Assembly: GCA_023417315.1 (NCBI GenBank)
Contig: JAEZFW010000023.1
Location: 1 to 28,376, forward strand
DNA from: Pseudomonadota bacterium
Lineage (GTDB): Bacteria; Pseudomonadota; Gammaproteobacteria; Steroidobacterales; Steroidobacteraceae
DNA length: 28,376 nucleotides
Reading direction: 5' to 3'
The position numbers and the translations under genes are program-made. Below are positions 1-7,841 of the stretch, piece after piece (position 1 is the first letter of the stretch; the number at the start of each line of letters is the position of its first letter). A model generated the notes under the pieces. That model did no database searches. It was not told where the DNA came from and was given only the letters and a program-made list of their open reading frames with translations.

Positions 1-2
1 CC

Positions 3-3000
3 CCGACCCTCTCCCACGTGGGAGAGGGAGCTTTGGCACCCACGATATTCAGCGAAGCGGGCGTGGTCACTCGGCGAGTTGCCAACGCGGCGGAACGCGC
101 GGGATTCGTATTCGCTGTCGATCCCACGTCCGCGGACGCTTCGTGCATCGGCGGCAACATCGCGATGAATGCAGGCGGCAAGAAAGCGGTGCTGTGGGGT
201 ACGGCGGTCGACAATCTCATCTGGTGGCGCATGGTCGATCCGGATGGGAACTGGTTGGAAGTTACACGGCTCGCACACAACCGCGGCAAGATTCACGAAG
301 TCGAGACGGCTTCGTTCGATCTCGTCTGGAAGGACGGGCGAGAAGCGCCCGAGAAAGCGCGCCAATTGCGAACCGCGCGCATCGACATCGAAGGACGGAA
401 GTTCCGTAAGACGGGTCTCGGCAAGGACGTCACCGACAAGTTTCTAGGCGGCTTGCCTGGTGTGCAGAAGGAAGGCTGTGACGGTGTGATCACCTCTGCA
501 CGCTGGTTGTTGCACAAGATGCCGAAGCACATCCGCACCGTCTGCCTCGAGTTCTTCGGACATGCACGTCACGCGATTCCATCGATCGTCGAGATCAAGA
601 CGTTCCTCGAGCACGAGGCGCGCACGACTGGCGTGCAGCTCGCAGGTCTAGAGCACCTCGATGAGCGTTACCTCCGTGCGGTCGGCTATGCCACGAAATC
701 CAAGCGCGGCCATCTGCCCAAGATGGTGCTGCTTGGCGATATCGTGGGTGAGGACGATGCCGCGGTCGCGCGTGCAACTTCGGAAGTCGTACGCATCGCG
801 AACAGCCGAGCAGGCGAGGGTTTTATCGCGGTCAGCCCGGATGCGCGCAAGAAGTTCTGGCTCGATCGCTCTCGCACTGCTGCGATCGCGCGGCACACGA
901 ACGCGTTCAAGATCAACGAAGACGTCGTCATCCCGCTGGAGCGGATGGGCGACTATACGGATGCAATCGAGCGCATCAACATCGAGCTTTCGTTCAAGAA
1001 CAAGCTGAAGCTTCTCAATGAGCTCGATGCGCTGTTCGCGGGAGAGCTGCCGCTTGGCAAGACCGACGATCCCGACCTACAGGGTGTGTCGCGCGCGGAG
1101 CTCATCGGCGATCGTCAGCAGCAGGCGCGTCAAGTGCTCGCTGCAACTCGCGCACGCTGGACTTATCTCCACGAGCACTTGGACACGCCGCTTGCCGAAG
1201 CACTTGTGCAGCTGAATGCGCTTGGGTTCGAGCCGTTGCGCGGCGACTTCGAGCGTCGACTCGAGCGCGAGCCGCAGACGCGGGTGTTCGATCTCGTGCA
1301 AGACCGATCGGTGCGCACCTCGTGGAAGAGTGAAATCCGCGGGCACTTGCGGCGCTTGTTCGTGGGAGGCGCATTTCTACCTGTGCTGGAAGCGGTCGAG
1401 GAGATTCACAAGCGCGTGCTGCGCGGCCGCGTATGGGTGGCGCTGCACATGCACGCGGGCGACGGGAATGTGCACACGAACATTCCGGTGAACTCTGATG
1501 ATTACGAGATGCTGCAGGAAGCGAATCGCGCTGTGGTGCGCATCATGCGAATCGCGCGCAACTTGAACGGCGTCATCAGCGGAGAGCACGGTATCGGCAT
1601 CACCAAGCTCGAGTTTCTCTCGGACGAAGAGACTGCGGATTTCCGCCGCTACAAGGATCGCGTCGATCCGCAGGGTCACTTCAATCGCGGCAAGCTGATG
1701 CCGAATGGCGATCTGCGCAATGCCTATACGCCAAGCTTCAACTTGATGGGGCACGAATCGCTCATCATGCAGCAATCGGACATCAACTCGATCTCCGATG
1801 CGATCAAAGACTGCTTGCGTTGCGGTAAGTGCAAGCCCGTGTGCGCAACGCATGTGCCGCGGGCGAATCTGCTGTACTCGCCGCGTAACAAGATTCTCGC
1901 GACCTCGCTGTTGATCGAAGCATTCTTGTACGAAGAGCAGACGCGTCGTGGCATTTCGATTCGTCACTTCGATGAATTCTCGGACGTGGCGGATCATTGC
2001 ACGCTCTGCCACAAGTGCGTGACTCCGTGCCCAGTGAACATCGACTTCGGCGATGTTTCGATGGCGATGCGCGACTTGCTGCGTCGGATGGGCAAGAAGC
2101 GTTTCAATCCGGGCACGGCGGCCTCGATGTTCTTCTTGAATGCGACCAATCCGGAAACGATCAAGCTCACGCGCAAAGCCATGCTCGAGTGGGGCTTCAA
2201 AGCGCAGCGCATGGCGAATCGCGCGCTCGCGCCGTTGGCACTCGTCCAGACAAAGCAACCTCCAGCGACGACCGGCAAGCCGCCCGTCAAAGAACAGGTC
2301 GTGCATTTCGTCAACAAGAAGATGCCAGGCGGTCTACCGAAGAAGACGGCGCGCGCGCTTCTCGACATCGAGGATCGTCACTACGTGCCGATCATCCGCG
2401 ATCCCGCACGCACGACCACCGACTCAGAAGCGGTGTTCTATTTCCCGGGTTGTGGCTCTGAGCGCTTGTTCTCCCAAGTCGGGCTCGCGACACAGGCGAT
2501 GCTGTGGGAAGTCGGGGTGCAGACCGTGCTGCCGCCAGGCTATGTCTGCTGCGGGTATCCGCAGCGCGGAGCCGGCCAGTTCGACAAAGCGGAGAAGATG
2601 ATCACGGACAATCGCGTGCTCTTCCACCGCGTCGCGAACACGCTCAACTATCTCGACATCAAGACCGTCGTCGTAAGCTGCGGAACCTGCTTCGATCAGC
2701 TCCAGGGATACAAATTCGACGAGATCTTCCCTGGATGCCGCATCGTCGACATTCACGAGTTTCTGATGGAGCGAGGTGTGAAACTCGATGGTGTGACGGG
2801 CGTGCGCTACATGTATCACGACCCGTGCCACACGCCGATCAAGAGCTACGACCCCCTGAAGGTCGTCAACACGCTGATGAACGATGGCCTCAATGGCAAG
2901 ATCGAGAAGAACGATCGCTGCTGCGGCGAATCCGGCACGTTCGCGATCACGCGTCCCGATGTGGCGACCCAGGTACGCTTTCGCAAAGAGCAGGAGATGA

Positions 3001-3224
3001 AGGCCGGCGCGGCGAAGCTGCGTGCGGATGGCTTCAAAGGCGAAGTGAAGATCCTGACTTCCTGCCCCTCTTGCATGCAGGGTTTGAAGCGCTACAACGA
3101 CGATTCGGACACGGATGCCGACTACATCGTGATCGAGATCGCGCGCCATGTTCTCGGAGCGGATTGGTTGCAGAAGTACGTGAAGCAGGCCAATAACGGG
3201 GGGATCGAGAGAGTCTTAGTCTAA
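3..3224 (+). CDS. FAD-linked oxidase / Fe-S (CCG-domain) oxidoreductase, 5'-truncated by window edge
   Basis: This is the C-terminal part of a very large flavin and iron-sulfur oxidoreductase of the DUF3683/GlcD-GlcF-like type. Such proteins probably oxidise a 2-hydroxyacid such as lactate or glycolate and pass electrons to the respiratory chain; the substrate cannot be read from sequence. Visible in order are the rest of the FAD-binding fold (DPTSADASCIGGN, about 117-155), the FAD-oxidase C-terminal domain (HAGDGNVH near 1455, GEHGIG near 1580), two 4Fe-4S motifs (CLRCGKCKPVC near 1815 and CTLCHKCVTPCP near 2000), and CCG-type cysteine clusters (FPGCG, CCGYPQ, HDPCH, CCGESG, CPSC) between 2445 and 3080. 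The frame is open to the left edge. The GTG at 18 lies inside a palindrome and is unlikely to be the true start, because family members have a few hundred more N-terminal residues. Family-like sequence starts only after about position 40, so the first codons may be repeat-derived. Confidence 0.9.
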   Translation, partial: PTLSHVGEGALAPTIFSEAGVVTRRVANAAERAGFVFAVDPTSADASCIGGNIAMNAGGKKAVLWGTAVDNLIWWRMVDPDGNWLEVTRLAHNRGKIHEVETASFDLVWKDGREAPEKARQLRTARIDIEGRKFRKTGLGKDVTDKFLGGLPGVQKEGCDGVITSARWLLHKMPKHIRTVCLEFFGHARHAIPSIVEIKTFLEHEARTTGVQLAGLEHLDERYLRAVGYATKSKRGHLPKMVLLGDIVGEDDAAVARATSEVVRIANSRAGEGFIAVSPDARKKFWLDRSRTAAIARHTNAFKINEDVVIPLERMGDYTDAIERINIELSFKNKLKLLNELDALFAGELPLGKTDDPDLQGVSRAELIGDRQQQARQVLAATRARWTYLHEHLDTPLAEALVQLNALGFEPLRGDFERRLEREPQTRVFDLVQDRSVRTSWKSEIRGHLRRLFVGGAFLPVLEAVEEIHKRVLRGRVWVALHMHAGDGNVHTNIPVNSDDYEMLQEANRAVVRIMRIARNLNGVISGEHGIGITKLEFLSDEETADFRRYKDRVDPQGHFNRGKLMPNGDLRNAYTPSFNLMGHESLIMQQSDINSISDAIKDCLRCGKCKPVCATHVPRANLLYSPRNKILATSLLIEAFLYEEQTRRGISIRHFDEFSDVADHCTLCHKCVTPCPVNIDFGDVSMAMRDLLRRMGKKRFNPGTAASMFFLNATNPETIKLTRKAMLEWGFKAQRMANRALAPLALVQTKQPPATTGKPPVKEQVVHFVNKKMPGGLPKKTARALLDIEDRHYVPIIRDPARTTTDSEAVFYFPGCGSERLFSQVGLATQAMLWEVGVQTVLPPGYVCCGYPQRGAGQFDKAEKMITDNRVLFHRVANTLNYLDIKTVVVSCGTCFDQLQGYKFDEIFPGCRIVDIHEFLMERGVKLDGVTGVRYMYHDPCHTPIKSYDPLKVVNTLMNDGLNGKIEKNDRCCGESGTFAITRPDVATQVRFRKEQEMKAGAAKLRADGFKGEVKILTSCPSCMQGLKRYNDDSDTDADYIVIEIARHVLGADWLQKYVKQANNGGIERVLV
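9..30. repeat. Perfect 22-base palindrome at left edge, inside the reading frame
   Basis: CCCTCTCCCA and TGGGAGAGGG flank a CG centre, giving a perfect inverted repeat. Hairpins of the CCCTCTCCC/GGGAGAGGG kind are common as intergenic repeats in proteobacterial genomes. Here it reads in frame into the oxidoreductase gene, immediately before the part of the protein that looks conserved. Whether it is an insertion or a contig-edge artefact cannot be decided from this window. Confidence 0.7.
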
Positions 3225-3611
3225 GAAGGAAGCCGTACTGTCGACGGCAAGGGAGCCTAGCGGCAGGGAAGCCTTCGCGAAACGCTCCGGCAGGGAAGCC
3301 TATCGGCAGGGTCGCAGGTAACACCATGGGGCGTCGATCCGCTCGACAAACCGATGGCTTCGAAGGTTCATAGATCTCCAGACGAAGTATCCAAGCCGCG
3401 TGTCTGGTTGAAACTCGAACGTGCACGCTTGCGAAGCGCGTGATTCTGACCCTGCCGGTAGGCTCCCCTGCCGACAGGCTTCCCTGCCGTAGGCGCGCGA
3501 AGCACGCTGAAGGCTTTCCTTTCAAGCAGGTCGGTCGACAATTCTCGATACGTCCCCATGCCGTTCTGTTGCATGCTTCTCGACATTCCATGAGTGCGCG
3601 AAGGGAGAGCG
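3225..3611. other. Structured 387-base intergenic region, possible non-coding RNA
   Basis: No convincing gene is present; the open frames here lack ribosome sites and family resemblance. The region is dominated by repeated 14-base units (see 3245-3489) arranged as direct copies on the left and inverted copies on the right of a 138-base centre. The last 100 bases must hold the promoter of the dehydrogenase at 3612, but no strong -35/-10 pair stands out. Confidence 0.5.
3245..3489. repeat. Element A: inverted array of CGGCAGGGAAGCCT units
   Basis: Units related to CGGCAGGGAAGCCT occur at 3245-3258, 3261-3274 and 3288-3301, with a half unit at 3304-3311. Inverted units are a half unit at 3450-3457 and full ones at 3460-3473 and 3476-3489. 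Most neighbours are 16 bases apart. Arms 3288-3311 and 3450-3473 are complementary at 22 of 24 positions and enclose 138 bases. The arms could form a long stem downstream of the oxidoreductase gene. One related single unit also occurs at 6960-6977. Confidence 0.75.
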
Positions 3612-4712
3612 ATGATGAAAGCGTTGGTCTGTGCGGTTGCGGTGGCGCTTGCAGCTCTGACCGAGACAGCTGGCGCGGCCGGCGAGCAAAGCATCAAGGA
3701 TCGATATCAACTCGAAGAAGCAGCTGCACCTGTGAGTGAGCGGGCGGGCTGGAAGAAACCGAAGAAGATCCTGCTCGTCGGGTCATCGCCGGAGATGGTC
3801 GGGGAATTGAAGGCGCTGGCGCCCGGTGTAGAGGTCGTGCGCGCCGACAACGCGCTGCATGCACGCACGCTGGCGAAGGATGCCGATGCGCTCATTGGCA
3901 CGTGCGCCCCAAACATCATCGAAGCAGGTAAGTCGATTCGCTGGATCCAGGTGCTTAGTGCAGGGGTGGAGGAGTGCGTTGCCATTCCTGCGATCCGCGA
4001 GCGAGACATTCTCGTCACGAATATGCAGCGGATCATGGGGCCTGTCATCGGGGAGCACGTAATCGGGATGATGCTTGCGATGACACGTCGCCTCGATGCC
4101 TTCATCCCTTCGCAGCACGAACGAGACTGGCGGCCCGAAGTGGCCGAAGGTCGTTTGACGGTGGTGCAGGGCAAGACGATGCTCGTAGTCGGTCTCGGCG
4201 GAATCGGTAGCGAGATCGCGAAACGAGCTCATGCGTTAGGCATGCGTGTGATCGCAACGCGCGCGAGCGGGCGCAGCGGCCCTGATTTCGTGACTTACGT
4301 CGGATTGCCTGACGAGCTCCTCGAGCTCGCGCGCGAAGCGGATGTCGTCGTGAACGCCACGCCGTTGACGCCGCAGACCACCGGTCTGTTCGATGCCGAG
4401 TTCTTCGCCAAGATGAAACCCACTGCCTATTTCATCAATATCGCGCGCGGGAGAAGCGTCGTCACGGCTGCCCTTGTCGACGCTCTCAAAAACGGCAAGA
4501 TCGCGGGCGCGGGATTGGATGTCACGGATCCCGAGCCATTACCCGCCGATCATGAGTTGTGGACGTTCAAGAACGTCGTCATCACGCCGCACGTCTCGGC
4601 ACGATCCGATCTGGGCTTTTCGGCGCAGATGGAAGTCGTGAAGGAGAACGTTCGGCGCTACGCGCTTGGCGAGCGCATGTTGTCGATCGTGGATGTGGGT
4701 AAGGGCTATTAA
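3612..4712 (+). CDS. D-isomer-specific 2-hydroxyacid dehydrogenase with N-terminal signal-like sequence
   Basis: The 366-residue protein has the D-2-hydroxyacid dehydrogenase fold. It shows a GLGGIG dinucleotide motif (194-199), catalytic Arg in IARGR (279), Glu in DPEP (308) and His in TPHVS (327). The second strand of the Rossmann fold ends in VIATRAS, with no acidic residue and a nearby Arg, which hints at NADP(H) rather than NAD(H). I chose ATG 3612 over GTG 3594 because AAGGGAG (3601-3607) lies just upstream of it. From this start the N-terminus (MMKALVCAVAVALAALTETAGAA) looks like a Sec signal peptide, which is odd because the enzyme needs a cytoplasmic cofactor. It is probably monocistronic, downstream of element A. 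The substrate is unknown. Confidence 0.9.
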   Translation: MMKALVCAVAVALAALTETAGAAGEQSIKDRYQLEEAAAPVSERAGWKKPKKILLVGSSPEMVGELKALAPGVEVVRADNALHARTLAKDADALIGTCAPNIIEAGKSIRWIQVLSAGVEECVAIPAIRERDILVTNMQRIMGPVIGEHVIGMMLAMTRRLDAFIPSQHERDWRPEVAEGRLTVVQGKTMLVVGLGGIGSEIAKRAHALGMRVIATRASGRSGPDFVTYVGLPDELLELAREADVVVNATPLTPQTTGLFDAEFFAKMKPTAYFINIARGRSVVTAALVDALKNGKIAGAGLDVTDPEPLPADHELWTFKNVVITPHVSARSDLGFSAQMEVVKENVRRYALGERMLSIVDVGKGY

Positions 4713-4766
4713 AGGAACCGCTTTCGAGCTGCGCGCGTTTCTCGGACAACTTTATGCGGGTCGTCC

Positions 4767-6932
4767 ATGTCCGAGAACGCGAGATCCACAAGCCTGTTCG
4801 AGGCAGGTCGCAACTGTTGGCGCATCGAAGCAGCCGATCGCGCCGCTTTTCTGGTCGATGCCGATGCCTACTTCAAAGCATTCGTCGCGGCGGCACGCAA
4901 AGCGCAGCGCTCGATCCTGATCACCGGCTGGGATTTTCACAGCCGCACGCGGCTTCTGTGCGAGGACGAGCGCGGCCGCGAGCTGGAGCTGGGCAAGTTT
5001 CTAAACGATCTCGTGCGCAAGAAACGCGCGCTCCAGATCCACATCCTCATCTGGGATTACCCGATGATCTTCGGGCTGGATCGAGAGTGGGCGCCTATCT
5101 ATGGCTTCGGATGGAAGCCGCGCCGACGCGTTCAGTTCAGATACGACAACACGCACCCGGTCGGCGCATCGCATCACCAGAAGCTCGTAGTCATCGATGA
5201 TGCAGTGGCGTTCTGCGGCGGCATCGACCTGACGTGCAAGCGCTGGGATACATGCGACCACGCGCCTGACAATGCGCGTCGCGTGGTGCAAGGCACACCC
5301 TATCCTCCGTTTCACGATCTTGCGATGGCCGTCGATGGCGATGCAGCGCGGTCATTGGGCGATTTGGTCCGCGACAGGTGGCAGCGTGCGACCGGCGAGA
5401 AGCTCTCGCCGCCCTACCTGCGCGGCGCAGACCCATGGCCCGATTCGCTCGAGCCTTCCGTGCGTCGAGATCTGCGCGTTGCGATCTCGCGCAGTGCTCC
5501 GCCCTCCGACGACACACCGAGCATTCGCGAAACCGAGGAAATGTATCTCGACATGATTCGTGCGGCTCGCAAGTCGATTTACATCGAGAATCAGTACTTC
5601 ACCGCGAACAGGGTTGGCGAGGCACTGGCGGAGAGACTGGCAGAGGCGGATGGGCCCGAGGTCATCGTCGTACTGCGCCAATTGAGCCACGGCTGGCTAG
5701 AAGAGCTGACGATGCAGACGTTGCGAACGCGGCTCATCGAAAAACTTCGCGCTGCCGATCACCATGGACGCCTGCGAGTGTTCTATCCCTACATCCAAGG
5801 ATTGAAGGACGGAACCTGTATCGATGTGCACGCGAAGATGATGATCATCGATGAAGAGCTCGTGCGCATCGGCTCTGCCAATCTCGCGAACCGCTCGATG
5901 GGGCTCGATACCGAATGCGACCTCTCGATTGCGGCGGACAGCCGCGCAGATATCACCACTGCGATCGAAGCTCTGCGCTGCGAGCTGCTAGGCGAGCACT
6001 TGGGATTTACGCCAGAAGAAGTGCGCGCGGCCGTGCGCGAGAAGGGCAGTTTGCGAGAGGCGATCGATGTGCTGCAGAAGCCCGAGCGCACGCTGAAACC
6101 GCTCACCGATCTTGCGCAAGTACCCGAAGCCGTTATGAACATGGCAAGCGTGGCCGATCCCGAGAAGCCCGTTGCTCTGAGCGACCTTGCTACGCTCTTC
6201 AATGGGGATGTACGCGAGGAGCGCAGCGGCCCTGCTTGGGGAAAGATCTTGATGTTCGTCGCGGTCGTCGCGGGACTGACTGCGTTATGGAAGCTCACGC
6301 CGCTTGCGGAGTTGCTGGAAGCGAATCGCATCACGCAGTGGGCCCGAGAAGTGGGATCGAAGTGGTGGGCACCGCTCGTGACGATGCTCGCGTATACGCC
6401 CGCAGCGATCACGATGTTTCCCCGGCCACTCATCACGCTGTTCGCCGTCGTGGCGTTCGGACCATGGCTCGGCTTTGTCTATGCGATGCTCGGCATAGAG
6501 TTCTCTGCATGGCTCACGTTCGTTGCCGGTAAACGGCTCGATCGTCAGGCAGTGAGGCGCATCGCAGGCGCGAAGCTGAACGACATCATTCAAGTGCTTA
6601 GGCGACGCGGATTGTTGGCGATCACAGCGTTGCGTCTCGTGCCGCTCGCACCCTTCGCAGTGGAAGGTGTGGTCGCTGGCGCGGTGCGCGTGAAGCTTTG
6701 GCACTTCATGCTCGGCACGGCGATCGGGATTCTTCCCGGGACGCTGACCTCCACGGTCTTTGGCGATCAACTGCAGGCGGCGATCGAGGATCCGAGCAAG
6801 GTGAATTATTGGTTGATCGGTTCCGTGCTCGCCTTGCTTGCAATCGCAACTTGGCTCGTGCGACGGTGGCTCGTGAGCTCCGCGTCGAATCTCACCCGTC
6901 CCGATGAGGTCGGCGGCGCGCGTGCCGCCTGA
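4767..6932 (+). CDS. Phospholipase D-like protein fused to a VTT (DedA-type) membrane domain
   Basis: The 721-residue protein has two complete HKD catalytic motifs: H137-Q-K139 with D144 (HHQKLVVID) and H355-A-K357 with D362 (HAKMMIID, followed by IGSANLANRS). These are the hallmarks of the PLD superfamily, which hydrolyses or transfers phosphodiesters, for example in cardiolipin synthesis. After a linker, residues about 490-715 are hydrophobic and carry a VTT/SNARE-associated domain typical of DedA proteins, with several membrane helices (TMLAYTPAAITMFPRPLITLF, then RLVPLAPFAVEGVVAGA). The active PLD part is probably cytoplasmic and membrane-anchored. The ATG at 4767 has only a weak ribosome site. 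The next gene follows within 20 bases, so the two are probably one transcript that acts on membrane phospholipid; this is inference. Confidence 0.92.
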   Translation: MSENARSTSLFEAGRNCWRIEAADRAAFLVDADAYFKAFVAAARKAQRSILITGWDFHSRTRLLCEDERGRELELGKFLNDLVRKKRALQIHILIWDYPMIFGLDREWAPIYGFGWKPRRRVQFRYDNTHPVGASHHQKLVVIDDAVAFCGGIDLTCKRWDTCDHAPDNARRVVQGTPYPPFHDLAMAVDGDAARSLGDLVRDRWQRATGEKLSPPYLRGADPWPDSLEPSVRRDLRVAISRSAPPSDDTPSIRETEEMYLDMIRAARKSIYIENQYFTANRVGEALAERLAEADGPEVIVVLRQLSHGWLEELTMQTLRTRLIEKLRAADHHGRLRVFYPYIQGLKDGTCIDVHAKMMIIDEELVRIGSANLANRSMGLDTECDLSIAADSRADITTAIEALRCELLGEHLGFTPEEVRAAVREKGSLREAIDVLQKPERTLKPLTDLAQVPEAVMNMASVADPEKPVALSDLATLFNGDVREERSGPAWGKILMFVAVVAGLTALWKLTPLAELLEANRITQWAREVGSKWWAPLVTMLAYTPAAITMFPRPLITLFAVVAFGPWLGFVYAMLGIEFSAWLTFVAGKRLDRQAVRRIAGAKLNDIIQVLRRRGLLAITALRLVPLAPFAVEGVVAGAVRVKLWHFMLGTAIGILPGTLTSTVFGDQLQAAIEDPSKVNYWLIGSVLALLAIATWLVRRWLVSSASNLTRPDEVGGARAA

Positions 6933-6940
6933 ACCAACGT

Positions 6941-6945
6941 GGAGG
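6941..6945 (+). promoter_or_regulatory. Shine-Dalgarno GGAGG that decides the EEP start
   Basis: GGAGG lies five bases upstream of GTG 6951. The alternative in-frame GTG at 6939 has no such site before it and itself overlaps the site. Confidence 0.6.
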
Positions 6946-6950
6946 AGGCG

Positions 6951-7721
6951 GTGGATAGCCGGCAAGGAAGCCGTAGCACGATCGCAGTTGCGTCGTACAA
7001 CGTGCACAGCTGTGTCGGCATGGACCGGCGTCGCAAGCCATCGCGCATCGCAGATGTCATCCGCGAGCTGAACGTCGATATCCTCGCTTTACAGGAAGTC
7101 GATAACCAGCCGGGCGAAGACGTCGAATCGATGCAGCTCGAGTATCTCTCGGAGGTGCTCGGGATGGCTGCTGTGCCGGGGCTGCGCATGATTCGCAAGA
7201 CCGGAGAGTACGGTAATGCGGTTCTCACGCGCTTTCCGATCATAGCGGTACGCAGACACGATCTGAGCTATCCATTGTGCGAGCCGCGTGGCGCACTGGA
7301 TATCCATCTCGACGTGCACGATCAGCCCGTGCGAGTCATCGCCGCGCATCTGGGTCTGCGCCGCCCGGAACGGCGTTTCCAATGGCATCGTGTGCTCGAA
7401 GTCGTGGCGATGGAGAAAGACATGCCCACGTTCGTGCTGGGCGACATGAACGAATGGTATCGCCGAGCTCAGACGTTGAAGGAAGCCCATCGTGTGTTCG
7501 GCGAGCCTGCCGCGCCCGCTGCGTTCCCTTCGTTCTTCCCACTCCTTGCGCTGACTCGGATTTGGGTGCGTCCCCCTGAAGCACTCGTCTCGATCGAAGT
7601 CCATCGGACCGAGCTTGCGAAAGTGGCTTCGGACCATCTGCCTGTGAAGGCGACGATCGATGTCGATCGATTGTCGCGGTCGACCGGCCAACTGGCCACT
7701 GGCTACTGGCCAGACTCCTAG
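6951..7721 (+). CDS. Endonuclease/exonuclease/phosphatase (EEP) family protein
   Basis: This is a member of the DNase I/sphingomyelinase-like metal-dependent phosphodiesterase fold. All key motifs are visible: SYNVHS (Asn), LALQEVD (Glu), LGDMNEW (Asp, Asn) and SDHLPV (Asp-His). The substrate could be phospholipid headgroups or nucleic acid. Its position directly after a PLD/VTT gene favours a phospholipid role (inference). I chose GTG 6951 over GTG 6939 because GGAGG at 6941-6945 sits five bases before it. The last residues (about STGQLATGYWPDS) and the TAG stop are encoded by the left arm of hairpin element B and the bases just past it, so the original C-terminus was probably altered when the element arose. 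Confidence 0.9.
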   Translation: MDSRQGSRSTIAVASYNVHSCVGMDRRRKPSRIADVIRELNVDILALQEVDNQPGEDVESMQLEYLSEVLGMAAVPGLRMIRKTGEYGNAVLTRFPIIAVRRHDLSYPLCEPRGALDIHLDVHDQPVRVIAAHLGLRRPERRFQWHRVLEVVAMEKDMPTFVLGDMNEWYRRAQTLKEAHRVFGEPAAPAAFPSFFPLLALTRIWVRPPEALVSIEVHRTELAKVASDHLPVKATIDVDRLSRSTGQLATGYWPDS

Positions 7722-7834
7722 CCCGTTCGGGCATGGGTCCTGCTTAGGGATTAGCGGCGGATCTCAACGAATGGCATGCAGAGCCGCAGGTCGAACCATC
7801 TCTGGCCAGTACCCGTTGGCCGGTTGGCCAGTCG
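7681..7834. repeat. Element B: heptad-type hairpin overlapping the EEP 3' end
   Basis: The left arm 7681-7714 and right arm 7801-7834 are complementary at 29 of 34 positions. Both are built of variants of CTGGCCA. The inner arm ends are CTGGCCAGA and TCTGGCCAG, exactly complementary. The 86-base centre includes the EEP stop codon at 7719-7721. It could also act as a terminator between the convergent EEP gene and the SHOCT gene at 7842. Confidence 0.8.
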
Positions 7835-7841
7835 GCCCTCC

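Noticed and set aside
1377..2306. 309-codon open frame on the minus strand inside the oxidoreductase gene
   Set aside because: It is antisense to conserved Fe-S and flavin motifs. Its protein is rich in His and Arg with no family resemblance, typical of GC-rich shadow frames.
2424..3149. 241-codon minus-strand frame opposite the CCG domains
   Set aside because: Fully overlaps confident coding sequence and has no recognisable motif or ribosome site.
3225..3611. CRISPR array as explanation for the repeated CGGCAGGGAAGCCT units
   Set aside because: Units are only 14 bases, spaced by 2-13 bases, and inverted on one side. There are no uniform spacers and no cas genes.
6285..7007. 240-codon minus-strand frame opposite the VTT domain
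   Set aside because: His/Arg-rich antisense shadow of the membrane domain and the EEP start; no homology signal.
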